From PGYR01 sp048267165 (GTDB taxonomy: Bacteria > Bacteroidota > Ignavibacteria > Kapaibacteriales > UBA2268): a DNA stretch of 64,000 nt. The stretch is taken from assembly GCA_048267165.1 (NCBI GenBank), contig JBLWYD010000015.1:1-64000 (forward strand), in the 5' to 3' direction. This document shows, in pieces, positions 1-9,600 of the stretch. A program made the position numbers and the translations under genes. Position 1 is the stretch's first letter, and every line of letters starts with the position of its first letter. The notes under the pieces are model-generated. The model did no database searches, had not been told where the DNA came from, and worked only from the letters and a program-made list of their open reading frames with translations.

Positions 1-56
1 ACTAATTCAACTGCTTGTCTTTTATAATCTTCAGTGTATTTTTTTGTGCTTGACAT
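1..56 (-). CDS. IS3-family transposase OrfA, N-terminal fragment (cut by window edge)
   Basis: An ATG at 56 on the minus strand opens a frame that runs off the window edge after 18 full codons. It encodes MSSTKKYTEDYKRQAVEL, the typical start of the helix-turn-helix OrfA protein of IS3-family elements (compare the usual K-Y-[ST]-x-E-[FY]-K-x-x-A-V-x-L pattern). A purine-rich AGGAT stretch lies upstream of the start. OrfA would bind the IS ends and, with OrfB, make the transposase. Only the first 18 residues are visible, so completeness, inverted repeats and activity cannot be judged. Confidence 0.75.
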   Translation of the reverse strand, partial: MSSTKKYTEDYKRQAVEL

Positions 57-105
57 TTCTTAATTTATCCTATTATGATTGACTAATTTATTAATTATAT
101 TTTTG

Positions 106-1050
106 TCAACCTAAATGGGGACACTCCACTCCTTCGAACACACCACTTGTACACCATAACCCAATATCATGATTAAAACAACATTCTGATAAATCTGGTT
201 CAAAATGTCCAACGCAAGGAGTTAATAAACTAATTTTACCAGTTTCACGAATAATAGGTACAGAACATTTCATATCGTGATTGATACACATACAATCGCC
301 ATCAATTCCATATTCCTCTTTGCAATCTGAGACTTCTGGCATCAATGGCATGAGTTTTGGTGTTTCTTCATCACTTTGAGCCTTATTTGTTTTTTTATCA
401 CTTTTATAGTATAAATTTTGAATTGCTAACCATCTTGCTAGAATAATAATAGAAACTGATTCTTCATATTTTTTTAAATTTGTTTCTGTTATTTTAAAAT
501 TTAATGTTTGATCTAAATATTTTCTATTTTTATCAACATCAATTATATTGATATTTATACTATTAGTTTTTTCATCCATTCTCGAAACAACATCTAATTT
601 TAAATTAGGATTGAGCAGTTTTGCTTTTACTTCATTATCATTGTAATTCTGGTAAGTATTTTTTGAACCCTCTTCAAATATCTCTAAATACTCATTTAAT
701 CTTATTGTTCCATTAGATACAAGATTATCAAATTCATTTTTAAATGAATTAATTTCTGCCTCAGTATATTTAGTTTTTTGAAGTGAATTATTTATCTGAT
801 TTGGTTTAAAATTAGACTTTTTAGAAGTACATGATTTTTTACTACATGATTTTTCTTCTTGTTTATTATTTGAGCAACAAGAATTTTTAGTTGGGTTACT
901 AATTCCATTTGATGAAGTAACTAAATTATAATTCCTTCTTTTAGTTTGGCAACACCCACGTTTATTAGGTGAGTCAACAACTATTGAATTAGGACTTACA
1001 ATTAAGTTATTATTACTTGTAAAGGCAATATTTGATTGATAAGTTAACAT
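106..1050 (-). CDS. Cys-rich protein of unknown function with a phospholipase-A2-like CCxxHD motif
   Basis: A 314-residue protein that I do not recognise as a whole. It has no obvious signal peptide. Residues about 30-80 are rich in Cys, Lys and Ser, with CC and C-x4-C pairs. The middle is a charged Asn/Lys-rich stretch. The last 70 residues hold two His-Asp motifs inside cysteine clusters: CMCINHDMKC and CCFNHDIGLWC. The second resembles the CCxxHD active-site signature of secreted phospholipase A2, where His and Asp form the catalytic dyad and the cysteines form disulfides. The start follows directly on the stop of the upstream gene (TAA then ATG), so the two are co-transcribed and probably translationally coupled. 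The function is unknown; the PLA2 resemblance is my inference from one short motif. Confidence 0.6.
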   Translation of the reverse strand: MLTYQSNIAFTSNNNLIVSPNSIVVDSPNKRGCCQTKRRNYNLVTSSNGISNPTKNSCCSNNKQEEKSCSKKSCTSKKSNFKPNQINNSLQKTKYTEAEINSFKNEFDNLVSNGTIRLNEYLEIFEEGSKNTYQNYNDNEVKAKLLNPNLKLDVVSRMDEKTNSININIIDVDKNRKYLDQTLNFKITETNLKKYEESVSIIILARWLAIQNLYYKSDKKTNKAQSDEETPKLMPLMPEVSDCKEEYGIDGDCMCINHDMKCSVPIIRETGKISLLTPCVGHFEPDLSECCFNHDIGLWCTSGVFEGVECPHLG

Positions 1051-1671
1051 TTATCTAATACTATTTGGTGGCAGTATTACAAGTTTTAATTCAAAAATAG
1101 ATGATTGATTAGTTGTACTCTCCAATCTAATACCTAGATTAACTGGACCCATATTTTCTGATAATACTAGTTGTATTGTTTGAATACCTGTAAACGGACC
1201 AGTCCCAAAGTCAACTACCTCGATATTTCCATGCATATCTCCTTGCGTACCTACATTTTCAAGGACACTGATTTGAAATAGATCATAATTAGAAAGACCT
1301 AAATCAATAGGTAGATTACACAAAAATCGTAATTTCTCACTAAAGTTTCCATATAAGTAAACTAGGTTTTTAAGTGGTGGTGCAACATTAGGAGCGATAT
1401 TGGCCATCATAGTTTGCATATTCATTGAATCTGCAACTATTTGCTGGGTAACATCATTAGGAGCATCCACTGCAATTACAGTTGGTTCGCTTGCAATAGC
1501 TATTGGACTATTAACCCAAGTTCCACCCGTTGGTTCATTGTACACACTTGACATTTCAATTTGTCCTTTCGTTGTAGAAGAACCATTGAAAAGTGCTACA
1601 TAAGTAATAAAGTCTGAAATTGGCATCGGATTAGAATTTGCTAATGATAGCCACCCACCTGGAAATTTCAT
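1051..1671 (-). CDS. Hypothetical protein, first gene of a two-gene operon
   Basis: A 206-residue protein without a recognisable family, signal peptide or membrane segment. It begins MKFPGGWLSLAN and is rich in Asn, Gly, Thr and Val with alternating hydrophobic residues, which suggests a beta-rich fold. The stretch from about residue 100 (LVYLYGNFSEKLRFL) to the end could be a beta-sandwich. A good ribosome-binding site (AGAGGTG) precedes the ATG. It runs directly into the Cys-rich HD-motif gene, so the two probably work together. The pair lies about 50 bases from an IS3 transposase start, so it may be accessory DNA. Confidence 0.55.
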   Translation of the reverse strand: MKFPGGWLSLANSNPMPISDFITYVALFNGSSTTKGQIEMSSVYNEPTGGTWVNSPIAIASEPTVIAVDAPNDVTQQIVADSMNMQTMMANIAPNVAPPLKNLVYLYGNFSEKLRFLCNLPIDLGLSNYDLFQISVLENVGTQGDMHGNIEVVDFGTGPFTGIQTIQLVLSENMGPVNLGIRLESTTNQSSIFELKLVILPPNSIR

Positions 1672-1938
1672 TTTAACACCTCTAAATTATTTAATAAAAA
1701 TTCTAATGAAGTCTAAATTAAATTAAATTAAATTGCAAGTTTTATTTAATAAACAAGTTTTATTTATCAACATTGCTTATAAAGTGATGAGACTGCGTAA
1801 CTTCGTTCGCAGTGACATTAACTTCATTTTTAAAGGTTCCATTAATCATCTTCCATTATTTTTATCCTCAATCTCCTATTACTTTATAATATTTAGTAAA
1901 TTTGTAATTGTATTAGAACATAACAAAATTACAGTTAA
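1672..1938. other. Intergenic region with short AT repeats and a REP-like hairpin
   Basis: This 267-base gap separates divergent genes. It holds four tandem copies of a TAAAT unit near 1714-1734, and a 13-base direct repeat CAAGTTTTATTTA at 1736-1748 and 1754-1766. Around 1793-1816 there is a small hairpin (ACTGCG / CGCAGT) followed by GACATTA. Read on the minus strand, that segment resembles the common intergenic GTCAnTGCGAACGAAG repeats. A short plus-strand reading frame across the gap looks like chance. Confidence 0.4.
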
Positions 1939-2985
1939 ATGAAGCAAATCACATTATTAGTTATATTTATATCCCTGCTACTCGCGGCTTGTACGGAAGA
2001 GAACTCATTAGTAGATAATGAGACAGCTAAGTTAACGGGTCTATCTAGGGCAAACACATTCCTATTCGATACGGTTTCGGTGAACGGAATCGCTTTGGGG
2101 AGCTCTACCGAATCAACGAAAGTCTTGATAAATGACTCAGAGGCGAGCATTGATATAATCAGCGCTAACCCTACTGAAGTTATATTCGTACCTAAGCAGA
2201 GCTTTACTAATGCAAATATTAGCTTAAAAGTGAATGGAGTGAAGACTAATACAATTCCTATAAATATTGCACTAACTCCTAAATATGATACAGTCAGAGT
2301 CAACGCAAGTAAGTTTATGATGGGTGCTCTTAGTGGTTTTTCTGATGAGACTCCAATACACGAAGTAACTCTAACTAGAGATTTATATGTTTTCTCTTAT
2401 GAAGTTACCAAAGAGCTTTGGTCACAGGTTATGGATACTTTGATTCTTCCAGCAGATGAATTTAGATTCCCAGCTGATAGTATTACTTGGCTACAAGCTA
2501 TTGAGTTTTGCAACAAAATGTCTGATGTATATGGACTTGATAAAGCTTATAATCTAGTCGGCCCAAATGTAACTTTCGATTATAATGCAAATGGCTGGAG
2601 ATTGCCAACAGAAGCTGAGTGGGAATTTATATGTGCGGCAGGGACTGATGAAGATTTCTCAGGTAATGGCGATATAAACCAGATGGGCTATTTCGATAGT
2701 AATTCGGGACTAAACAGCCACAAAGTGGGTGAAAAACTAATAAATCAGTACGGTTTGTATGACATTCACGGTAATATGTGGGAATGGTGTTGGGATAAGT
2801 ACGAAGAAAACTACTATACAACAAATCCTGTAACTGACCCAACTGGGCCGGTAACAGGTGGCAGACACGTAATGCGTGGTGGTTCGTACCAAGATGGATT
2901 CAACTTTGCCAGAGTGAGTAACCGCTCTATCAATAAAATAGATTACAAATCAATAGGGCTGAGACTAGTTAGAAATGCTCAATAA
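1939..2985 (+). CDS. Lipoprotein with TIG-like and formylglycine-generating-enzyme-like (SUMF1) domains
   Basis: A 348-residue lipoprotein. The signal peptide ends in the lipobox LAAC, with lipidation expected at Cys18. Residues about 36-110 look like an IPT/TIG immunoglobulin-like domain, followed by a SUMF1/FGE-sulfatase fold from about 125 to the end. Typical SUMF1 landmarks are present: KFMMGA, DETPIHEVTLTRDLYVFSYEVT, GWRLPTEAEWE, GLYDIHGNMWEWCWD, RGGSY and the final GLRLVRNA. Genuine formylglycine-generating enzymes have two catalytic cysteines soon after the RGGS motif. Here that stretch (RGGSYQDGFNFARVSNRS) has none, so sulfatase activation is unlikely and a binding or structural role in the envelope fits better. 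The gene overlaps the next lipoprotein gene by 11 bases, implying an operon. Confidence 0.85.
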   Translation: MKQITLLVIFISLLLAACTEENSLVDNETAKLTGLSRANTFLFDTVSVNGIALGSSTESTKVLINDSEASIDIISANPTEVIFVPKQSFTNANISLKVNGVKTNTIPINIALTPKYDTVRVNASKFMMGALSGFSDETPIHEVTLTRDLYVFSYEVTKELWSQVMDTLILPADEFRFPADSITWLQAIEFCNKMSDVYGLDKAYNLVGPNVTFDYNANGWRLPTEAEWEFICAAGTDEDFSGNGDINQMGYFDSNSGLNSHKVGEKLINQYGLYDIHGNMWEWCWDKYEENYYTTNPVTDPTGPVTGGRHVMRGGSYQDGFNFARVSNRSINKIDYKSIGLRLVRNAQ

Positions 2986-4189
2986 GCTATTAATCATATC
3001 GATTTCTATACTACTAGTATCTTGTGGGAACGACGGTACGAAAGATTTTGGTAATATATTTGGCAATAAAGGTCACAGTTCATCTTTTGAGAATATAGAA
3101 TCTTTCCATGCTCAGCAATACTCACAAAAAGTGATTGATAGCAGTTCAGGAGCTACTTCTCCCCCACTTTTACTTAGTAATAGACAATCTGTACTCTCTA
3201 CGCAGAATGGCAAAATTATCTCAGCTTTAAACCATTTGAAGACTTGGGAATATCAACTAGATTCTGGCTCATTCATCGGTGCTGGGTTCGCTGTGGATTG
3301 TAGTGATAATATATATACAATAGATAATTTCGGAAAAATATATTCACTCGACACTGCTGGTAAACTAAGATACAGTAATCAGTTATTCGTACCCTCTAAG
3401 TTAGAAATATTCAATACTCCATTGGCACTTAAAAATGCGATAGTATTCAGCTCATCTGACGGTAATCTTGCGATACTTGATAAATCAGGAAATGAGTTAC
3501 ACAAAAAGAAATACAATTCGAGTATTATAGACTATGTATCAGCTATAGATGATGAGAGAATCCTAATAACGCTCTCTAACAATCAATTTGGTGTAACTGA
3601 CACTTTGGTTTGTATTGGTACTGATGGAGCTGAGAAATGGCGTTATACGGCTAAGGGCTACAGATTTGTAAAAGGGGCAATAAGCAATGGGAAGCAAATA
3701 GCAATATCTGGTTCTGTACAAGGTGGGGATAATCCTCTATCAAAAGTATTCTATCTTGATAATAAAGGTAAATTACTTTGGGACAAAGAAATATCGAATA
3801 TCCCACGTTTCTTAAGTATGTCTAAAGATGGTGATTTATATCTTGTGTCATATAGCTCGGGAATGGGGCAAATGCTGACTGGTATATTCGCTTATAGTCA
3901 GAAAGGTGATTTAACTTGGAAAATATATTATGACTATAGTATTCCTATGCCTGTGTATATATCCCAGAATGAATTGATGTTTATAGCATCAAATAGAGAG
4001 ACTTATGCCTTATTTTACTTACAAAGAACAGATGGAAGATTGATAAAATCACTAGAAATTGGTGGTGTTCATCCTATTATTTTCTACCCTGAAATTGATA
4101 TAGATGGCTCGATTATCTTCGCTGGTAAGGAAACTTTACGAATGATTAAAGTAGATGAAACAGCAATAAATAAGATATTACCTTATTAA
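2975..4189 (+). CDS. PQQ-like beta-propeller lipoprotein
   Basis: A 404-residue protein with a lipoprotein signal (lipobox LVSC, Cys17). Its repeats of about 40 residues are typical of PQQ-like/YncE-type beta-propellers: DNIYTIDNFGKIYSLDTAGKL, LAILDKSGNEL, DTLVCIGTDGAEKWRY, VFYLDNKGKLLWDKEI and GIFAYSQKGDLTWKIY each end a blade with the D-x-x-G-K/E-x-x-W pattern. Such propellers usually act as protein-binding scaffolds in the envelope; this lineage has many of unknown role. The start overlaps the end of the upstream FGE-like lipoprotein gene by 11 bases, so translation is probably coupled. No catalytic residues can be assigned. Confidence 0.8.
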   Translation: MLNKLLIISISILLVSCGNDGTKDFGNIFGNKGHSSSFENIESFHAQQYSQKVIDSSSGATSPPLLLSNRQSVLSTQNGKIISALNHLKTWEYQLDSGSFIGAGFAVDCSDNIYTIDNFGKIYSLDTAGKLRYSNQLFVPSKLEIFNTPLALKNAIVFSSSDGNLAILDKSGNELHKKKYNSSIIDYVSAIDDERILITLSNNQFGVTDTLVCIGTDGAEKWRYTAKGYRFVKGAISNGKQIAISGSVQGGDNPLSKVFYLDNKGKLLWDKEISNIPRFLSMSKDGDLYLVSYSSGMGQMLTGIFAYSQKGDLTWKIYYDYSIPMPVYISQNELMFIASNRETYALFYLQRTDGRLIKSLEIGGVHPIIFYPEIDIDGSIIFAGKETLRMIKVDETAINKILPY

Positions 4190-4204
4190 TAAATTAGGCG
4201 AATA

Positions 4205-4750
4205 ATGAAATTAGAGAACGGTAAAAACGGTAGTATAATAACTTACAAGGGCATAACACCAAAGATTCACGAGAGTGCATTTCTATGCGAAGGAGTAAGA
4301 ATAATAGGTGATGTGGAAATTGGCGAGAATTGCTCAGTTTGGTATAATAGTGTAATTCGTGGAGATGTTCATTATATTCGCATAGGTAAAGGTACCAATA
4401 TCCAAGATTTAAGTATGCTACATGTAACAAATAACAAGTATGCACTTAATATTGGTGAGTACGTAACCGTTGGACATTCCGTAACTTTGCACGGATGTAC
4501 TATAAAAGACCGCTGCTTAATAGGTATAGGAGCTACAGTTTTGGATAATGCAATAGTAAATTCCAATTCGTTAGTTGGTGCCGGAGCAGTGGTAAGAGAA
4601 AATTTTGAAGTGCCCGAAGGGGTATTAGTAGCAGGTGTACCTGCTAAGATAGTTAGAGACCTAAGCGACGCGGAGTTGACTTGGGTACGTAAAAACGCAG
4701 AAAATTATGTTGGCTATACGATAGAGTACAGACAACAATTAGAAATTTAA
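4205..4750 (+). CDS. Gamma-carbonic-anhydrase family protein (YrdA/PaaY type)
   Basis: A 181-residue left-handed beta-helix protein built from hexapeptide repeats (VRIIGDVEIGENCSVWYNSV and onward). The three histidines expected to bind the trimer-interface metal are His73 (in LHVTN) and His91 and His96 (in VGHSVTLHGC). Arg52 and Asp54 of the IRGD motif and Gln67-Asp68 match the family core. The C-terminal VPAKIVRDLSD segment is also typical. Members are metal-binding trimers; some hydrate CO2, while many YrdA-type proteins have no proven activity. It starts 15 bases after the propeller lipoprotein gene and is followed closely by yicC, so it may be transcribed with both. Confidence 0.9.
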   Translation: MKLENGKNGSIITYKGITPKIHESAFLCEGVRIIGDVEIGENCSVWYNSVIRGDVHYIRIGKGTNIQDLSMLHVTNNKYALNIGEYVTVGHSVTLHGCTIKDRCLIGIGATVLDNAIVNSNSLVGAGAVVRENFEVPEGVLVAGVPAKIVRDLSDAELTWVRKNAENYVGYTIEYRQQLEI

Positions 4751-4762
4751 TAAAGGGTTTAT

Positions 4763-5638
4763 ATGATTTTAAGTATGACTGGCTTTAGTAAAGCTGAGAT
4801 TAACAGAAAGGGTATGAAAGTAACAGTCGAAATCCGTACAGTCAACGGACGTGGTTTGGATGTTAATATGCGTTCTCCTCGTAGTCTTGCTGATAAAGAG
4901 TTTGAGATACGCGATAGAGTGAAGAAAATGCTAAAACGTGGTAGTGTTAATATTAATATATACACAGAAGCGGACACAACTAGCAAAGAGTTCAACATCA
5001 ATTCTGAGTTGGCAAAAGGCGTAAAAGCTGAACTAGACCAATGCAGAAAAGATTTGAAGATAAAAGAAGCTGTGAAGTTCGAGCACGTTCTTCAGTTCTC
5101 TAATTTCTTTACACAAAGAGAAGCAGAAGTTGACCCAGCACTAGAGTGGACACTTACAAAAGACGCAATTAGCAAGGGATTGAAATTATTAGTTGATATG
5201 CGTAAGAAAGAAGGACAGAACATAGCTAGAGATATGAACGCTAGAATCGGTAATATCCATAAGATATTGAAGACTATAGAAGACGATGAGATAGACAGAA
5301 TACCACGCGAAAGAGAGAAAATCAGACAAAGAATAGCTCAAGTATTCGACAATGATGAGATAGACGAATCACGCTTACAAATGGAAATGGTTATCTTAGC
5401 TGATAAACTAGACATAAGCGAAGAGTGTGTTCGTTTGCAATCGCACATTAAGGTATTCTACGATACTATGAAAGATAAAGAATCAAATGGCCCTAAGCTG
5501 AACTTCTTACTACAAGAAATGCTAAGAGAGACTAACACTATAGGCTCTAAGTGTAATGATGCTAGTATAGCTCACAAAGTAGTGAATATGAAAGAAGAGC
5601 TAGAGCGAATAAGAGAACAAGTACAGAACGTAGAGTAA
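4763..5638 (+). CDS. yicC: YicC/YloC family endoribonuclease
   Basis: A 291-residue protein of the usual YicC length. It opens with the family signature MILSMTGFSKAE, continues with VEIRTVNGRGLDVNMRSPRS, and ends with the conserved REtNTIGSKCNDASIAHKVV region and IREQVQNVE. YicC-type proteins are metal-dependent endoribonucleases involved in RNA turnover and stationary-phase survival. The gene starts 12 bases after the carbonic-anhydrase-like gene. A strong terminator lies about 30 bases after its stop, so it is the last gene of this run. The name is given by family; no other gene of RNA metabolism lies nearby. Confidence 0.92.
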   Translation: MILSMTGFSKAEINRKGMKVTVEIRTVNGRGLDVNMRSPRSLADKEFEIRDRVKKMLKRGSVNINIYTEADTTSKEFNINSELAKGVKAELDQCRKDLKIKEAVKFEHVLQFSNFFTQREAEVDPALEWTLTKDAISKGLKLLVDMRKKEGQNIARDMNARIGNIHKILKTIEDDEIDRIPREREKIRQRIAQVFDNDEIDESRLQMEMVILADKLDISEECVRLQSHIKVFYDTMKDKESNGPKLNFLLQEMLRETNTIGSKCNDASIAHKVVNMKEELERIREQVQNVE

Positions 5639-5669
5639 AATCTCCACACTAAGTATAAAATTTAGAATT

Positions 5670-5706
5670 AAGACTTTTTTGGAATACCGAAAGGGTCTTT
5701 TTTTTT
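5670..5706 (+). terminator. Rho-independent terminator after yicC
   Basis: A 13-pair stem (5670-5682 with 5687-5699, including G-U pairs) closes on an AATA loop and is followed by eight T residues. It ends the plus-strand run of four genes. Confidence 0.85.
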
Positions 5707-5850
5707 GATTCTATACAGTAAGTTTTAATATTTTCTTTATATTTATTTTTTAGAATTTAATACATGAATATAATAATTGAAGACAACTAATGCTCGTATA
5801 TAGTGGTAGCAATGGTTATTCTGGGCACGGAGTACATTAATGGAATTAAT

Positions 5851-6600
5851 ATGACTAAAAAACAGATTATTTGGATTTTGATGCTTTGTCCTGTTTTCGG
5901 ATTTGGACAAATAGTTAATGAAGTTAATATGAACCTCGGCTTTAATGGTAATTCATATAAAATTATAGATAAAACAGGGTTTTCAAACACTACATATTCA
6001 AGTGATCTTTCATTATTTATTGAAGTTAATGCCAGAAAATATTTAAACAAACAATTTTCTTATAGTGTTGGTATAGGGCTCTGTAAAGAATTTTTAGGTT
6101 TCGATCCTTTTATTAATATTGGTGAGATTAATAGAAATGAACTCTCGAATTTTGGAAAATTAACTGTTGCAGAAGTGGCTAATTGGGATTGGCAGTTACA
6201 AATACCAATAAGTATATCTTTTGAGTTATTTGGTCAATCTGATAATTTACCTATAATTCTTCCTGGTATGAGATTAACAGCAGGATTGATAAATAAAATA
6301 ACATTTAATAGAATAAACACAGATAATATAATCCTGAGTGAATTTGATGAATTAAAAGGTTATGGTTACGAATATTACGATGAAAACTTAAATAATTTCA
6401 TTAGTAATTATTATTCAGAACAAATTAAGCATTATAGATTAATGATGAATTTAGGTATAGAGTTTTTTTCTAAAGTCAATACGATTGGTTTTCTTGGCGG
6501 AATGAAATACAATCGGCATTTAACGTCTCCAATAAATAGTGAAATTAAAAATAATTTCTCGATGATTGGATATATTGGGATTTATTATGAAATCAATTAG
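5851..6600 (+). CDS. Putative outer-membrane beta-barrel protein
   Basis: About 249 residues from the chosen ATG. The reading frame is open further upstream, but the ATG at 5851 puts a clean signal peptide (MTKKQIIWILMLCPVFGFGQ) at the N-terminus, so it is preferred to the ATG at 5803. The mature part alternates hydrophobic and polar residues with Gly, Asn and aromatic residues, and ends IGYIGIYYEIN, as in small outer-membrane barrels of Bacteroidota. I cannot assign a family with confidence. The gene stands alone between two terminators and is preceded by a sequence resembling the one that follows the GNAT gene near 50.6 kb. Confidence 0.55.
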   Translation: MTKKQIIWILMLCPVFGFGQIVNEVNMNLGFNGNSYKIIDKTGFSNTTYSSDLSLFIEVNARKYLNKQFSYSVGIGLCKEFLGFDPFINIGEINRNELSNFGKLTVAEVANWDWQLQIPISISFELFGQSDNLPIILPGMRLTAGLINKITFNRINTDNIILSEFDELKGYGYEYYDENLNNFISNYYSEQIKHYRLMMNLGIEFFSKVNTIGFLGGMKYNRHLTSPINSEIKNNFSMIGYIGIYYEIN

Positions 6601-6623
6601 ATAAAAATCACCGAACAAAAAAA

Positions 6624-6646
6624 AGCTCCCGAGGGAGCTATTTTTT
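6624..6646. terminator. Bidirectional rho-independent terminator
   Basis: Hairpin AGCTCC-CGAG-GGAGCT at 6624-6639, with a run of A before it and a run of T after it. It can end transcription of both the plus-strand barrel gene and the minus-strand T9SS cargo gene, which converge here. Confidence 0.85.
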
Positions 6647-6654
6647 GTGTAATT

Positions 6655-9600
6655 CTATTCCGTAATTAATATTTTACGAGTAATTGATTTATAAGGATTA
6701 GAAACTCGAAGTAAATAAACCCCAGTTGAGAGTTGCTTCGTTTCTATTTGCTTCTCATATTCTAACTGAGTTATATTTTCCGTTTGAGTTATCAATAAAC
6801 TACCTTCTAGAGAATATATTTCAAATTTATACTCACTAGGTTCTACAGATTTTAGAAGTATATTCACATTCCCATTAGTTGTATTTGCGACTATTTCAAC
6901 ATCGTTGATATTTACAATATTTCTAAAATCAAAAACACAAATTGAATCGACTGTAATTTTACCTGGTATAGTTTTGAACTCTACATACTTATTATCTGAT
7001 GTAATAGATTTATAATCAATTGGACTAGTAACCACATCCGTTAGTAACAAAGTACCCGGCATAGTATAGAATTGAGTTATATCACGTGTTATCGTCATAT
7101 TAGCCGATATATCTAACCCACTAGGAGGATAGAATAATGAACTAAGAATGTCAGTTTCAACGTTAAAATTTAGGTTTCCTATCTCAGATGGACCTTTAAT
7201 ATAGAAAGGAATATTAATCCTATCCCCAATTTTAGATCTTATATTTGCTGTTGAAATTGTTGCTATTGCATATACTTCTGCTTTCTTAGTAATGAAGAAA
7301 GTGGAATCGCAAGGATAAGTAATATTGAACCAAATTGTATCTTGATATTCACCTAATTTACGTGCTTCAAAATATTCTTTAATTATAAACTCATCTTTTA
7401 GCACTATGTTTTTATTCTGTAAGTATTCAAATCTGATTTCTTGGGCTAAGTTATTATATATAGTAACATTGTCCAGCTTAGAGTCACCTATGTATAACTT
7501 CCCAAAATCAAATGAATTTTTAGATAGTGAGATATTAATAAGATGCTGAGTAATCTCATATTCGGCATTTGCTTTACATCCGTTAATATCAGTTACCTCT
7601 ACTGTATAAATACCCGGTTTATCAACTTCAATTGATTCTGAAGTCTCACCAGTTGACCATAGGTATTTATCGAATTTTGTTTTAGTTGATAATAGAGACT
7701 TTTCACCAGAACATATTTCAGTATCTCCCTGAATAGAAACTGATGGCGAAGGATATTCGTTAATTACAATCTCGGCAGTATCACTACAAGTGCCATTTGT
7801 TGCAATTACAGTATATTTGCCTGCCATACTGACAGTTATACTGGGTGATGATTCACCAGTTGACCATTTATAAGTTAGAGCCGGATCGTATGGATCCACA
7901 CTAAGAACAGCTTCATCACCTTTACAAATATCATTACCTATTATGGATACTTCCATTTGTTCCGCAAATTCCACAGTTATAGAAGCTGAGTCTTTGCAAC
8001 CAGTAAATTCATTTACAATTAGCAGGTTATAAGTACCCGTCTTCAGAACTACTAAGCTATCGTTCCCTAAATCTCCATTCCAATAGTAGCTATACGATTT
8101 ATCTAAATATCTAGATCTAAGAACTAAAGGTTTACCCGAACAAGGATTTTGGTCACCAATAACTATAATCTTCGCACTCAAATATGGATAGTTATTGAAA
8201 TTAATCTCTTCTTTTTGGGTGCAACCTGTTATAGTATCTAAAGCAGTTACTTTAAAAGTACCAACTTGCTTGAAATATCTTGATTTAACTTTTTTACCAT
8301 CGTACCAAGTAAAGACCGTGTTCGCCCTGTCTTTTAGCTCGACAAAACCAGAATCTCCAACACAATAGTAATTTTCCATCGTCTCGAATTCAATTTTAAA
8401 ACTGTCGTGTATAGTTACATATACAGTATCATAGTGAGGGCAACCATTTTTATCCATTGCTACAACAGTGTATTGACCAGTCTCAGCAAAGTATGTTATA
8501 CTCCCAAATTTACCATGAGACCAGGCAATAGAGCTGAATAGAGTATCTTTTAGTATTCTGTATTCTGCTAATTCCTCTGGGCAAAAGGAAAGGGAATCGG
8601 GTAAAAGGTCATATTCTTCAGTAGTCTCCATAACTATGCTAATAGTATCATAGCCTACACAACCACCCCAAGAAGTAACTTTCACCCAGTAAGTACCACT
8701 ACTGTAAACTTTTAATTTTTCATCAGTTGAACCATCACTCCATTCATACTTATAGAATTTTTCTTTAGTGTATAGTTCACCAAAACCAAATTCGCAATGC
8801 GAGCCACTAGTTGAGATTATTGGTTTAATATTTTTTGTGAATATTTCAATTTCATCTTCTATTACACAACCATTTTTTAGAAATACAGTGAACTTATGTT
8901 TGCCTGGCTTATATACATAGAAATTTCTAGAAGTTGAACCATCACCCCAAATTATTCTTTCTACATCATCATTAACTTGAATCAAGACACTATCACCAGG
9001 GCATAAATAAATATCCGGAATTGCTTCAACGAATCTGAATAAATCGTTTGAAATATAGTCGAGATGTAATATTAATCTCAATTCTGAATTTTCATCATAG
9101 AGATGATAATAGCCAGTATCGAGTTCTGAAAATTTCTTAATTGTTAGTTTAGGACCATTTATAACTCCTTTGTTAGGAGTAATCCAGAATGAACCAGAAC
9201 CATACTCTGAATCATATTCAAAATCTTCCCCATCACATACAACAGAGTCTATGAAAACATACTTTATGATTGGTTCAACAACCTTAGAAGGTAGACCTAG
9301 CATAGACCTTGTAGTTTTTAAGTCCACGGCTTGTTTTTCGTAATTGCAGCTTGGATATTTCAAGTTGGGTGCATTTATACAACTAATATAATTAGTTTCG
9401 GGACTAGCAATATATACTTTATTATTAGGAGCTAATTCAACAGCTTCTTTACTTGCAATTCTCCAGTTAAAATTCTCCCAAACAATATTAGATAATTGAG
9501 GATTATCCGTTTTGAAGTAATCAATAATATCAAATTGATTAAGTATTGTTATCCAACTTGAACCTTCTCTTTTATTAGAACTAATATATGCGAAACGGTT

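Noticed and set aside
1733..1942. A 69-codon plus-strand frame ahead of the FGE-like lipoprotein gene
   Set aside because: It spans AT-rich repeat sequence, includes a REP-like hairpin, overlaps the next start and has no ribosome site or recognisable motif.
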